From Epiperipatus broadwayi (taxonomy: Eukaryota; Onychophora; Udeonychophora; Euonychophora; Peripatidae), in contig JAQFVV010000447.1 of assembly GCA_028023455.1 (NCBI GenBank), positions 372,001 to 436,000 of the forward strand: DNA of 64,000 nt, read 5' to 3'. The position numbers were made by a program, and so were the translations under genes. Positions 35,613 to 47,796 of the stretch are shown here, piece by piece (within the stretch, counting starts at the first letter, position 1; the number at the start of each line of letters is the position of its first letter). Under the pieces are notes generated by a model. It made no database searches and had not been told where the DNA came from. It saw only the letters and a list, made by a program, of their open reading frames with translations.

Positions 35613-36714
35613 GGTAATTTTAACTTCATTGCGAATTTATCCGCAGGTAAATTGAATTAATATTTATTTTTATATTTTACTCTTAGCTTGTGAGTTAGAA
35701 ATATATGCGTTTATGTTTGTTTAGATGTATGTTACATCAATCAAAGTCAGATTGAAGTAACCATGCAACGGGGTGCTACGTTCTCGTGATAGCAAACAAT
35801 ATTATTTATGATTGTTTGCTGTGGCTTAACTATTTTATTAACACTTATTTCCATTCATTGTGTCATTTATACGAACATATAATATTTGTTTAAAGTTTCA
35901 TTATCTAAATATTTATCCTTCTGTCTAGAATAGAATAACTACTGAGCAAAAATCGAGGCTGGAATTCTTTTTTTTTTTTTTATTGCTTTAATCTAAAATT
36001 CTAACAAATTAAATTAAATGTCATAGACAGATATGAAGCTAAAAGCTATTACATTATGATTTTACTTTTAATAAGTAGACTATTTTATAAATAATGAATT
36101 AAAATTGATTTAAATGTATAAATGTTGTTTTCCCATATATAAGTAAATAGAAAGTAAAAAACAATTTTAAAATTGCCCACTGCAGGGAAGAAACTCTTGT
36201 AACAGCCTCTCATTTAAGAAGAAATCAATATTCATCAGGTTGGCCAGTTGCCAAGTAATGTTGGTATGAATGATTTACTTGCTAGCTAAGAATAGATAGA
36301 TACCTATTTCGTGATCAGTGATGAATGGTTATCTAGTTGATTGTGAACTAGATATCTGAAAGAAAAAAAATCCCACTCCTACTGAATTTTTTTTCCCGAA
36401 ATTACTTTGTTCCGATTTTAACTCAGGTCATAGGTATGGCAAGTAAGGACTCTACTACCATACCACAGTCTCTTTGATATATATATATTCCATTCTGTAA
36501 TAACATTAACAAGCAACATTTTGTGTTAGGAGTTTTTCTGACACATTCCTGGTAATATTACGTTTGAAAAGAAGGTACTTGAGTATTCGATGATGGAAAT
36601 AGTCCAACATATCACATTCAATCAAAATACGTTTTGAAAGAAATCACTGAAAAATATAAATAACGCAAAATAATAACAATCAAAGCACATTTTGAAAAAT
36701 CTAAATCACCTTTT

Positions 36715-36815
36715 TTTTTTCATATGTCAAAGCATCTGCCGGGAAGCGAACCCGCAACAACTATTTGCTTGCAAGGCCGCTGCGCTGACCTCTCGGCTAC
36801 CAATGATATACATCG
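36715..36815 (-). repeat. tRNA-derived SINE fragment
   Basis: The minus strand reads GGTAGCCGAGAGGTCAGCGC (A box region), CCTTGCAAGC, GGGTTCGCTTCCCGGC (B box) and GATGCTTTGACATATG. It is the best preserved of three related copies (others at 12195 and 53775). Confidence 0.72.
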
Positions 36816-38380
36816 CAGGGTTTGTTTTCTTTCAATTCGATATCGCAAGATTACACATTTATTGTGGATGTGAAAAGTCACCTATCTCTTCTACATTGCA
36901 GGACTAATACTCAAAGTACCGAAAAGAACTTTGAATTATAACGCTTTACATTGCAAATTATTAGTAGAATAAGTCATTACTTTCTTTAATAATGTTACAT
37001 ATTTAAATTAAATAATTAATCAAACTAAAATAAATAAGCCAATCAAAACATGTTTTGAAACGAGGCCAATTAGTTCTTCCGGTATATTTGCTTCATGATA
37101 TCAATAATACTGTTCAACTGGTAAAAAAAGAAAAGAAAAAAAGAGCATTGCTTTCATAATTGGTCATTCTTACATTGTGAATATATGAAGATTGGTTGTA
37201 ATACTGCATGGAAGATTGGTTGCGCTCTTTTAAATTGATGAAATAAATAGAATAGCAAAATGTATTTGCGCACTGCAGATAAATTGAGTAATTATTTTTT
37301 TACATAGTGTAGCAATCAAATAATGATGCTTTAAATCCTGTGATTGGAACTTTCATCTGTTTACGTTTGTTTCCTTATATTTCTAAGTGCATTAATTTTT
37401 TTAAAAGATAGGTATTCACACTGAATGATGGTTTCTTCTTGTTGAAAGTCAATATTTTAGAAACATATTTACCCATTTTCGGTTATTTCATTGCCCTGGT
37501 AGCTCATAATCAATGGTTGGTTAGAAAATAAAAGATCCCTTTTTCGTTTTCCAAATCTTGGAACAATGGGAAAGGATAAAAATAGAAAAATTTCCCTCAG
37601 ACTAGTTGAGTGTTTTTTTTTGTCATATCCATATCCAAGATTATTTCACTGTGAGATTAATAAACAAATGTTTTGGCTGGATTAACAGAGTGATAGAATA
37701 ACAAATTCAAGTTCTGATGTGATGTGATGTACCATGACTTCTCCTTAAATGGAGTCAGGAATCTCTCAGCAAAGAAACCTGTTAGCCACTTTACCTTCCC
37801 CTTCCATTTCCCATCCTGAGCTTTCCCACAATCTGCTCCATCCCTTTTCCACAACATAATCTTTGTCAACCCTATGGCCATTATATCTAAATCCCCCTTA
37901 TCTTTTCCCAAACCCAGCATAAAAACCAATAACTCATTTCTGTATAATCACTTTGTTCATATTTATTCTCCCATAACTTCATTATTTGTATCCTTTCTGC
38001 TTTCAAGCATTTACATTCAATCAACAGATGCCTAATATTTTCTATATCTTCCTTACACAATTTGTACACTAAATCACCCATATTTTTCCATTTACATGTA
38101 TATTCTCTTGTTGCTAAAGATCCCGTTCGAGCCTTAGACAATAAACTACTTTTCTTACTATTATTGTAAATTAACTCGCACCCAATGTTTCGTTTACTTC
38201 TATATATATTTAAACTCTTCTTACCCTCCATACTAGTTCTCCATCTCTCCAAATCCATATTCTTTATTAATGCATCTATTCTTTTATCCCATTATCCCAT
38301 TCCTTATCACTATAACACTCAACAATCATCCTAACACAATCATCCCACCTTTTATACAAGTATACTGATATAAATCCTTT

Positions 38381-38480
38381 ATGAAGCCATAGAGCTTTGA
38401 AAGCGCTAAGCTTTAAATAAATTTAATAATATATATAACTTCTTTAATGAGCATTATAAGCGCATAATTATTGATATTAT
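38381..38480 (+). repeat. 100-bp insert in LINE-B, left copy
   Basis: It begins ATGAAGCCATAGAGCTTTG and ends AATTATTGATATTAT. It is repeated inverted at 38848-38947. The degenerate LINE-B copy at 24465 lacks it, so it is an insertion. Confidence 0.88.
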
Positions 38481-38847
38481 AAATTCTTTATACAAATCTT
38501 TTGCATACCGCATTACCTTTCTCACCCATCTTGAAACCTGCCCTTTACTCATAACCCAATTAAACACTATTTTGGCTATTCTTTTACTATCCATAAACTG
38601 CAACCTATCAAACATTTTCATTTTACTTTTTGCATCTCTCATATAAAAACTTGACCATCCCATTTCTTCTTGAATTGCCTCCTTCGCTGTCCATCCCTCT
38701 GCATCTAATGCATGACTTCATACTTCTCTTTGTACTTTCTCTAAATAATCTAATACCCCTTTACTAACACATAATGCATCATTACCACATGTTAACCCTG
38801 CTACTACAATTCCCTTCCATACAATTCTAGCTACATTATATTTATTA

Positions 38848-38947
38848 TATAATATCAATAATTATGTGTTTATAATGCTCGTAAAGAAGTTATATATGTT
38901 ATTAAATTTATTTAAAGCTTAGCGCTTTCAAAGCTCTATGGCTTCAT
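38848..38947 (-). repeat. 100-bp insert in LINE-B, right inverted copy
   Basis: The sequence is the inverse of 38381-38480 with a few changes (ATAATATCAATAATTATG ... GAGCTCTATGGCTTCAT-type end). The two copies flank 367 bp of LINE-B sequence. Confidence 0.88.
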
Positions 38948-40329
38948 AATAGTTTCTTTTCCAAACCCTTTCTTTTCTTTGCTTCATTTACCAATTTTTT
39001 CTCCCATTCATCCAAGCAATTTTTCTGATTACATAAGATGATTCCCAAATATCTATATCTATCCACGACACTTAACTTTATATCCCCCAATAAAAATTCT
39101 ACATCTTCTCTTTCCCCAGTATTAACTATTCTTATATTTGATTTTTCTTCACTAAATTTAATCCCCATCTCTTTACCCACCCTTGCACATGTCCTCAGCA
39201 TAATTTCCATATCTTCTCTTCTTTCTGTACACAAAAAGATATCATCTGCACAAAAAGACCCGACAAAGTATATACTCCTTTGCCACCTATTAATGGTATT
39301 TCTATCCCTCTTCCTAGTCTTTCTATTGCTTTCTCCATTTCACTCAAATACAACAAAAACAAAATAGGTGACATAGGGCATCCTTGCCTTAGTCCCACCC
39401 CATTTTTAACTTTAACTGATTCTATATCCCCTAATTGATAAGTATAGTAATTATTTTTCATATAATTTCTTAATAATATTTATTAAAGCTTCATCCATTC
39501 CCAAATTTGCTAAACTTACCCATAATATATTTCTATTTACTCTATCATATGCCCTCTCTATATCTATAAAACTCTATATATAATGATCTACCTGAATTTG
39601 TACTCGTATCCATAAGATGTGTAACTACAAATAAACTATCTCCTATATGTCTATCTGACCTAAAACCTCCTTGCATTTCCCCCACTACATTATTCTCTTC
39701 CATCCATTTTACAACTCTTCCAGCCACCATATATGAGAAAACTTTATATAAACCTGATGTTACCGCTATCGGTTTATAATTATTTAACTTTCTATGATCC
39801 TTACCCTTTCCTTTAAATAATAATCTTACTCTTGTTATTACTGCAAACTATCCAGAAAAACTCTCTTCTGTGCCATATTATTAAAACACGATAATAACTT
39901 TACTTTTGCTCTATACCCTAAATTTATTACCATCTCTGCTGCCCATCCATCTAAACCTCTTGCCTTTCCACTTTTCAATCTCTTCCCTGCCTCATTCAGT
40001 TCATTTTTTGTGAACATAATATTCTCATTACTAAATGCTTTCATGTTTTCTATCACTAAGTCCTTCACATCTAACATCTTTTCTATATCAATTACTTATC
40101 TATTTAAGATTCTCTCTAATTCTTCTCTAGAGCTACACTCTATTCCCTCATCATCTATTAATACTATCTCTCCCCTACATTTCTCCTTTTAATGTAATTC
40201 CAAAATGTTTTACTCCCATCTCTTCCACTTTTATTAATATCCTCCAACAATTTACTATTCAACTTCATCCTCTCTCTATAATTATTCATTTTAGCCAACT
40301 TCTTCTTTCCTAAGCTGAAGGTATCTCAA

Positions 40330-40608
40330 TTGAAGCACAACCTGCTATTTTAATGCTTAAACACAAAGTGATCTTTTATTAATGAAATTTACAATCTTAA
40401 CTATCACGAATGACACTAAATCTAATTACTTACTTTGTTTTGCTGTAATATTTTATAAAATACAATTTGAACATCTAATTTCAAATACTTTATAGCAAAA
40501 TTTTTTTTATATAAATATATACACAGACAATCCTTTGTTTCAACTGTCTTGCAGTCTTTTTCAGAGCTATTATTTAATAATAAATATATAAATAATATAA
40601 TAGACAAA
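40330..40608 (-). repeat. family E repeat fragment with hammerhead-like core
   Basis: ACTTTATAGCAAAA, the tract with AGACTGCAAGACAGTT on the minus strand, and TGTAATATTTTATAAAATAC match the hairpin element at 45346-45540. The minus strand at 40564-40537 reads CTGAAAA, GACTG-loop-CAGTT, GAAAC. Confidence 0.6.
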
Positions 40609-41421
40609 TGTAATCAGTAAAAATTTAAAAAATATAATACAAAGTATAATATAATAAATATAAAGTAAATTTAAGGTGATAAATCAAAAGTAATAAAATG
40701 CACTTCCATGAATGCCAATAACTACTAATGATTAATATTAAGATATATTTTAATATATGATTTCTTAAAATTTTTAACTAAAAATATATATACAATTATT
40801 TACATTATATGACCTGAAGGATAATAATTAAGATCAATATAAGATCAATACGACCTTTAACAGTCCTATGCTGACTGTTCTCACGTTCGGAAGCCAGCTC
40901 TCTGCACTTGAAGTCACCGTGCAAGGGAAGACATCCTGTTCCACTATATATATATCAAACTACACAGATCAAACTCCAAGGATTAAGTGTCTCTCTTCTT
41001 CTTCCAATTAGTATTAAAGGAAGTTCATTGATTCTGAATCCCTGCGCATGATTGGTTAGTCCTCTGACCATCCGATCAGGTGATTCTTTCTTTCCATGTT
41101 CCATTGGAATTTTAGTATTATCTTTTTGCCTTTTTAATTAATCAATTATTTGTAGATTGTCATTATCTTAAAAAGGAATCTAAGTCAAATTTCTTAATTT
41201 GTTCCATTTGAATAACGACTTATTCTACTCTTATTAATTAGTCTATTGTTCATTTTAGAAATTATTTTTTTTCTAATCTAATGACTATAATTTTTAATTT
41301 CTACTTTAAAAGAAGGAATCTTTTTAAGTTCTGTAACATTTTTAACTTATTACTTTTCTCTCTATAAGGTTTTACAATTATATATTTATGTATGTGCATT
41401 TAAACATACACATACATATCA
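40609..41421 (-). repeat. LTR of a second gypsy element (3' LTR), about 813 bp
   Basis: It shares CCTATGCTGACT, GGAAGCCAGCTCTCTGC-like and terminal ACACATACATA blocks with the LTR at 3754-4565. It starts TGTAATCAG and ends ATATCA. On the minus strand a purine-rich AACTGGGGAAGTAA lies just before the LTR, as a polypurine tract should. The length and the internal offset of the conserved block agree with the first LTR. Confidence 0.68.
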
Positions 41422-41940
41422 TTACTTCCCCAGTTCAAGTTCAGAGATTAGTTTTTAATTTCTGAACTTAATACGAGTTATTAGAGAACATGGAATTCTT
41501 TAACTTTTTTGTAGAACGCTGATGTGCATTATGTTTTATCTCACTAGATGCAAACTCTGGGGATGTAGTTGTTTGAGTATCATCATAATTATTTCTATGT
41601 TCATTCAGGTCTGCTCTAATATCTGGCCACCAGAAATGACTAAGCTCTAGTGCCTTTTTTCTGCCGATATCTCTTTGACTATTCTGCTGCCACCTTACTT
41701 TATGATGCCCACCCTTGACTGGAATCAGCATACAATCACTTTTCATAATGCAGCCTTTGCATAGTGACCATTGTTACCCAGAGTTCCACAGTTCTTTGTG
41801 AAGGAAAGTGGGACATTGCTTCAGCCAGCCTTCACAAATCTGCTTCATAATCCATTTGTATCTGTGGTCTTCAGCTGTCCAACACGCTACCACTTTGTTT
41901 TTTACTCTTGCTTTTAGTACATCTTTGCCGTTCATTTGTT
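41422..41940 (-). pseudogene. gypsy integrase H2C2 region and upstream spacer, second element
   Basis: The minus-strand frame ending near 41468 reads CMLIPVKGGHHKVRW, ALELSHFWWPDIRADLNEH, matching LIPVVGRQQ...ALARRVIWWLNINVDIERY in the first element. Upstream VVACWTAEDHRYKWIMKQI matches FVARWTEDDGYQWIINKI. The zinc-binding cysteines are lost and the catalytic core is deleted, since the LTR follows directly. Confidence 0.7.
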
Positions 41941-41968
41941 TTTTACTCTTGCTTTTAGTACATCTTTA
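41897..41968 (+). repeat. 41-bp tandem duplication (second unit partial)
   Basis: GTTTTTTACTCTTGC, then TTTTAGTACATCTTT, occurs at 41897 and again at 41938. Confidence 0.92.
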
Positions 41969-42251
41969 TAGTTTATTTTGTTTCTTCTCCTGGTCATTCT
42001 GGATCTTCTTGAACCTGTTTTTGATACCTACTGGCTGCTGGAAAGGTTTTTTGTCTTTGAGTATGTCTATTTTTTTAGAGAATATTTTTTTTAACTCCCA
42101 TTTTGCTGAACCAGCTTCAACCTAATATAGGTTTTATGGAAGCATGTACTATGTTTTTTATTTATATTCAGTATATTAGTACTTATTATCACTACTGTTA
42201 AATCCCTTTTTAACTACAGCCCACACCTTTTTTCTTTCAAATATATATGAC

Positions 42252-42369
42252 TCATAAAATATAATGTCCTTTTTCATTCAAAAAATATATACTTTCCAAA
42301 ATAATGTGAATCATAAAATATAATGTCCTTTTTCATTCAAAAAATATATACTTTCCAAAATAATTCTTG
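42252..42369 (+). repeat. 59-bp tandem duplication
   Basis: TCATAAAATATAATGTCC through ACTTTCCAAAATAAT occurs at 42252 and again at 42311 with almost no differences, so it is recent. Confidence 0.95.
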
Positions 42370-43451
42370 AAAATGACTACAAGTGGTCAAAACATTGGAT
42401 GTTAATTTACCTTGAAAAATGGGGGATAGGTTCTGTAATTTTCAAAAATCGCATAAAAGCAAAGCAACAACATAAAATTACTTTAAAATATGCATTAAAA
42501 AAAGGAAATAAATATGATTAATAAAAAATTTCAAATTTGAAAAAAATGGATACAAGACAATCTTTTTACTTTTTTTATTAACTACAGTATTTAATTTTAT
42601 TCAAAACATTATATTTTTATGCGTAATTTACAGCATTTTACATTTTTTTCATACATGTACAGTATTTTAATCATTATCACTATTTGACAATTTGCAGATT
42701 TGTTTGTGAAATGGTAAGACAGCAGATTCATCACAAGAGGAAATACAACTAGAGCCAATTTCATTTTTTTAATTGCTGTTAAAGTGAACTCGCCCAAACT
42801 AAAATGTTTTCCAACCACTGTTGATCCTTCTCATTTCGCTAAGTGATCTAAAATTGAAATTTTCCAAAGAAATTCATTTTCTTGGGTGTTTTTTCCTCTC
42901 CATTAGGGTAAACTAAAAGTTTAAAATAAAAATAAGAACTTAGACTTATGATAATTAAAAAAACACATATTCACCACTGATGCGCAAAATTTAATTAAAA
43001 AACTAACAATTAAAAATTATATTCTTTTTTTTATCTTTAATTTTTTAATTTTCAATTCCATTTAAAAATCAAATTTCATTGCTTCACATCACATTAATTT
43101 CAGATCACATTACGTAATTTTTAAATTGTTAATTACAATTAAAAATCAGATTTTAATTTTTAATTGTCAAATTTAATTGTGCCCACCACTGTTACTCACC
43201 TTTTAAAAATAAACTTGTGGACACTAAATGATTAATTGGTTACATACTCTTTTTTTAAAAAGCAAAAATAGAATGTGATTTAAAATGCAAAAACAACATG
43301 CATAGTATGGGTATCTATAATGTTTCATCAGATTTACATTATAATCTTGTAAAATTTAATGCATGTATATAAAATAGGGAACCCTGATTTTATGTGAATT
43401 ATGAACTTCTTTATTGCATAAAATTTATTACAGTACTATTATAAGGCGTGG

Positions 43452-43592
43452 AAAATATTGAAATTATTAGATGAAAGTCGAACTCCGATAATGTGCTATT
43501 ACTTTAAATATGACCTATGAGTGCGCAAAATTTATAATATTTAAAGTAATAGCGCATTATCAGAGCTCAATTTCTGATCTAATAATTTTTAT
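43452..43592. repeat. inverted repeat (hairpin), about 58-bp arms
   Basis: Arms share AAATTATTAGAT, GATAATG(T/C)GC(T/A)ATTACTTTAAATAT-type blocks around a centre near 43517-43536. CTGATGATGTGCTATTTC near 51290 is a single-arm relative. Confidence 0.85.
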
Positions 43593-44664
43593 CACATAAA
43601 AGAAAACTGCATACAAAGATGTATATATATATGGTGATGGAAAAAATAATGTTTTTAGAAAGAAAAAAGGAAAGTGTATATTTTTGAGTGAAAAAGAATA
43701 TTATATCAGTATATTAGCAAACTCAGATTATTATGGGACTTTTACTTTTCAGCCAAGAATAATTAAGTATCTATTGACTGACCAATATCATAAGCTTATC
43801 AGAGTTGCTGTAGACTAGCTACTTGAAAAAGTAAACCTTTTGAAACACTCATCCCCTTTAAATATGGTTTCTTCCTAAAGGCAGATTGGATTATCTAAGT
43901 ACCGTAGCAATATGTTTGAGGGATAAAGCTTGATTGACCATTATTGTTACCCTGTTAGCATTTTGGGATCTCAATTCTAAAGCTGTTTCATAAATTTTAA
44001 TGAGCCATACATTATTACTTTATATATAGCTATTTGAATATGTAAAAATACAGTTGGATAAGGAAGTTTGCTGGAATGATAATGGATCAGTCATTGTTGA
44101 AAATGACAATGAATAACAAATATTGAGCCATGTTCAGAATATATGTAAATAAATGCTGTGGATTTTACTTTATTGCACATGTAAGCTTTAAGACTGTTAA
44201 TTTATCATTTAACATAAATAAATGTGTATTTCAGATATAAATAAATCAAGTTAACCCTTCTTCTTTATCACACTTTCAAAATAACTGTTAGTTTCCTCGG
44301 AACTTGTTTCAATATTTAAAAAATGAAAGAAAGCAACATTTAAATGTTTTCAGTTAAACGTGGGCATTATCAGGTATGCTATATGTTTATCATATTAGGA
44401 TAGTAGTCCAAGCTTGATATATATGCAACTTAAAGTGATCCATGCATGGTGTAGGTCTATTGGTTTAAATTTAATATGTACAAGGGTCTGTGGATTATTA
44501 TCTTCATACTTTGAAAACAGATTAATCCTTTGAGTTATTTACGTATAAAGCTTGGCTCACTATTCTCACATAACTGGCAGAAATTTCAACTTCTAACATA
44601 CTCCACGGATGCCCCAATATTAATCTAATTACAGGGTTAATGTGAGAGAAATAATCTTTATTAT

Positions 44665-45085
44665 ACCACTAAACATCACATGATCACTATCTCATACTAG
44701 CACAATAATTGTTATTAAACAATTCAAAACAAAACAAAATGCATGGGTACTGAATTGAGTTCAGACCCATATGACTATATAAGCTATTGAGCTTGGATTG
44801 AAAATATTAATAGTGTTTTCAATTTCATTCTCATAGTTTTGTAGTTAAATAGAGTTAAAAGGTGGGTGCTGGAGGGTTGCATTAAATCCTAAGATCCAGG
44901 TGCAGTGCTCTCAGATCCAAGGCTCCTCACTGATGAAGGCCACAAGCCAGAAACTAGTCTGGGGATATTGGATGAGTAGGCACTAGATAGGGATTTTATG
45001 CACAAGCCTTCTGGCATCCATTGATTGCTCTTGTTAGCACAAGATGGCACTACTATATGGAGAGTGTTGTTTTGTTTTGAATCTT
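44665..45085 (+). repeat. family A repeat, long copy
   Basis: It includes the outer ACTAAACATCACATGATCAC, a 5' region (AGTTTTGTAGTTAAATAGAG, GGGTTGCATTAAATCC), the core CTGATGA...GAAAC (44930-44954) and the 3' end AGATGGCACTACTATATGGA. The extra 5' region is shared, inverted, with 57664-58100. Confidence 0.88.
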
Positions 45086-45345
45086 TATTATACATTAAAT
45101 AGTGGTTGATGGTTATATATGCAATAGAGTTCACAAAAATTAACCTTGTTTATTTATGCAAACAAAGACACATAAATGTAATAAAATGAAACTAGTGTTA
45201 TCACACAAAATTTATTATATCAGTATTAATTACATAAATATATTGTCCCAGTCATTTGTATTTGTTTTCCCCCAATTTAAAAAACCATTGGATTTTATAT
45301 TAAGACATTGACATTATTTCTATATATTTATATAGTAAAATTTTG

Positions 45346-45540
45346 TATACCTCACTTTGAACACTTTATAGCAAAAATTGTTATTACATATACACACAAT
45401 TCATCCTTTTAACTGTTTTGAAGTCTTCCTAAGAACTAATTCCGAGGAAGACTGCAGGACAGTCAAAACATCAAAAGGTCAGATTATGTATAAGTATAAT
45501 AAAAAAAAATACTATATAGTATTCAAAGTGAGGTGTATAA
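45346..45540. repeat. family E hairpin element, about 90-bp arms
   Basis: The left arm (TATACCTCACTTTGAA ... AGTCTTCCT) pairs with the right arm (GAGGAAGACTGCAGGACAG ... TTCAAAGTGAGGTGTAT) around a short centre. A related fragment lies at 40330-40608. The right arm contains CCGAGGA, a GACTG/CAGTC hairpin and AAAAC (45442-45469), one mutation in each box away from the hammerhead-like consensus. Confidence 0.85.
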
Positions 45541-45914
45541 ACTTTATTTTTATGAAATATTACAGAAAAATAAAGGTTGAATGATATTTATAAAAAGTAT
45601 TTAATTGTGTAATACATAAGTAGATTTTGGCTTTCTATTTTTCAATTATCTGTCCATTATTTTTAAAATGTTAAAATTAATTCCACACTTAAATTTTTTT
45701 ATAATTATATAAAAACATCTGAGAGTGAGTTTCTAAAGTAAAACATTAAATGGAGTAATCACTGGACTATACATTTATTTTGTATGAAAAATAAATAATT
45801 AAGGTAAAAACATTACTGGATTATTTAAATCCTTTTAGTGAAAAGATAGTCTAATGATTCAAGCAATTCAAAATGTTTGAGGAAAGTAAATATCTGTTAT
45901 AAAACATTAGCAGA

Positions 45915-46195
45915 CTCTCTATAATAGTGTCTCCCAGTGCAAGCCTTAGTAATCAATGGATAAACTAAATCGGTAAAAGGTGGCTGCCGGAAGATTGCAT
46001 TAGATCCTAAGATCTAGGTGCAGTGCTCTTAGATCCAAGGCTCCTCACTGAAGAAAGTCACAAACTAGAAACTAGTCTGTGGATATTGGATGAGTAGGCA
46101 CTAGCTAGGGATTTTATGCACAAACCTCCTACCATCTCTTGATTAATTTGGCTTGCACTAAATGGCACTACTGTATGGTAAGTTTGCTACTGTTT
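45915..46195 (+). repeat. family A repeat with variant core
   Basis: Ends read ATAATAGTGTCTCCCAGTGC and, inverted, GCACTAAATGGCACTACTGT. The core is CTGAAGA, AGT-CACAA-ACT, GAAAC (46048-46072), in which both strands of the small hairpin changed together relative to GGC/GCC. Confidence 0.85.
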
Positions 46196-47626
46196 AAACA
46201 ACTTATGTAAGTATAGGAAATGGTGTTCATATGCTGTTTTAGTGATAGAAAAAACGGTGTTGGATTATTTAAATTTTTCAGTAAAAGATAGCAATGATAC
46301 AAACTGTTCGAAATATTTGATACTATAGGTACATTTTACAAGTTTCAAGTAAAATGTATTTAGTAACCTTTGAATAAATATAAATTTATGATTGATATTT
46401 TATTTAAAAGGCATCACTATTTTACTCATTTATTTATTAATATAGTTGAATAAGTTGCATACAGGATAATTTGTTCTCTGTGTTTTAAACAGTGGTAATG
46501 AGGATTTTTTTTGCTATGATTGGTACATTCATTTATTCATCCAAAAAGCATTACGATAAAAATCATGCAAGGATTATATATGGTTTTTTAAAAATTATTT
46601 CTAATTATTTAATACTTTACATGGTTTGATGCAGTGGTAGAGGGTCAGACTGGAGCTCAAGATCCATGAATCGTAACCCAATTTTGTCACTTCTAGTGCA
46701 TAAACTTCCTGCAAATCCCAGAATATTGCACAATGACTTTCATAGCAAGAATATTTTGAATGGTTCGCACAGTGTTAGAATTTAACTCAAGAGCTGTTTC
46801 TTGGATCAACAGTTATCCTGTCATTATCCAATGACTAAATGTGATCTCCTGTTTAATTAGCTATTCAATTATTGCCCTGTGTGTTTTAACATGGAAGACT
46901 CAATAGCTGAAGGTTTGTGGATCAAAGCTCAACCTATTATTTCTGGTTCTTCAATGTCACATGACTTTATGAGCAAGAAACCATCTGATTTGTTTATTTC
47001 ATAGCTAGAATTGATACTCGTAGCTACATTATGATGTTTTATGTACTTAAAAAAAACTATGACAATTCCATCACTGAAGTATAATTAATTAAAACTAAGA
47101 CTAATACTGTTTTATAAATAAAGAAATATTAGAAACATTACGTATAATCATAATGCATTTTTGATGGTGAGGACCAATCAGATAATGATTACTTTTAACA
47201 AGAATGCTTAGCACCAAAACATTAAATATAATCTTAATGCATTTTTGGCATCAAAGGTATTAATTCTATAAAATAATTACATTTGACAAAGATACTTAGC
47301 ACTGAAAAATGTATTAAGTTTTTATTTATTGTTTTCAATATGTTCCCTATGTATGAATCAGTACTGGTATTACCTTTTATAAAAATTCTTTTGAGTTTGT
47401 TAATATATTGTCCTAGGGGTTTGTAATGTTTTTATTGGAATTAGTGATCTTCAGTATTTAGTTTCAGAGTGTCGAGTTTAAGGCCTCATATAAATTCCAG
47501 TTCTAGCAATTTCCAGTACTTGAACATCTCATGAAAGCCCCAAAACAAAGCCATTTGATTACTTCTTCTGATTTTACTAAAATTAATCTTACAATTTTAT
47601 AAATTAATTTTTTCCCCCATTTTTAG

Positions 47627-47796
47627 ATATTTATGCGAAGTATTTGAGGAAAGGGATGTTTTTCAATCCCGATCCTTATGTAAAGATGTCAGTGCAGCCG
47701 GGCAAAGTGCAAGGAACTTTACGTTTACCACATCATGGCCAAGAAACAAGAACAACAGTAGAAGAAAATACTGTCTGTCCATCGTGGAGGAGTCAG
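47627..47796 (+). CDS. HECW: HECW-type E3 ligase, exon encoding the N-terminal half of C2
   Basis: Exon of 170 bp after CATTTTTAG; the donor is GTAGGTG. The first two bases plus the G of the preceding exon make an Asp codon. The translation includes [39 protein letters not shown] and ENTVCPSWRSQ. It matches the C2 domain of vertebrate HECW1/HECW2 ([31 protein letters not shown].W). HECW C2 domains are thought to bind membrane lipids or proteins and locate the ligase. The exon ends in phase 0, as the 55696 exon requires. The reading frame continues past 47796 only by chance. Confidence 0.97.

Larger units (their letters stand above)
37650..40320 (-). pseudogene. LINE-B non-LTR retrotransposon, long but broken copy
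   Basis: Minus-strand frames follow LINE order: FTKNELNEAGKRLKSGKARG (40077-39838), GEMQGGFRSDRHIGDSLFVV (39730 on), VGLRQGCPMSPILFLLYLSE (39461 on), KFSEEKSNIRIV and YRYLGIIL (39234 on), then a C-terminal region with YKLCKEDIENIRHLLIEC (38258 on), a C-X8-H-X4-C finger typical of LINE ORF2 ends. The catalytic YADD block is degraded (FVQMISF). The 5' part is missing; the sequence ends against a different repeat at about 40320. Two inverted 100-bp inserts interrupt it. Confidence 0.83.
22733..47626 (+). other. HECW intron, about 24.9 kb
   Basis: Bounded by GTAAGC and CATTTTTAG. It splits the C2 domain and holds most of the transposons in the window: family C elements, LINE-B twice, RTE pieces, MITEs, a gypsy end and two family A copies. 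Stretches where I see only AT-rich unique sequence include about 26700-27180, 27650-28590, 30900-31790, 33500-35090, 35620-36390, 42370-43450 and 46200-47620. Confidence 0.85.

Noticed and set aside
36715-36815. Functional tRNA gene on the minus strand
   Set aside because: A and B boxes are good, but the acceptor stem is not closed and two diverged relatives share the same non-tRNA tail, so a SINE head is more likely.
39038-39367. 109-residue + strand frame
   Set aside because: It is antisense to the LINE-B reverse transcriptase.
41808-42125. 105-residue + strand frame with many hydrophobic residues, membrane-protein-like
   Set aside because: The minus strand here holds the gypsy spacer and H2C2 homology; the + frame is its shadow.
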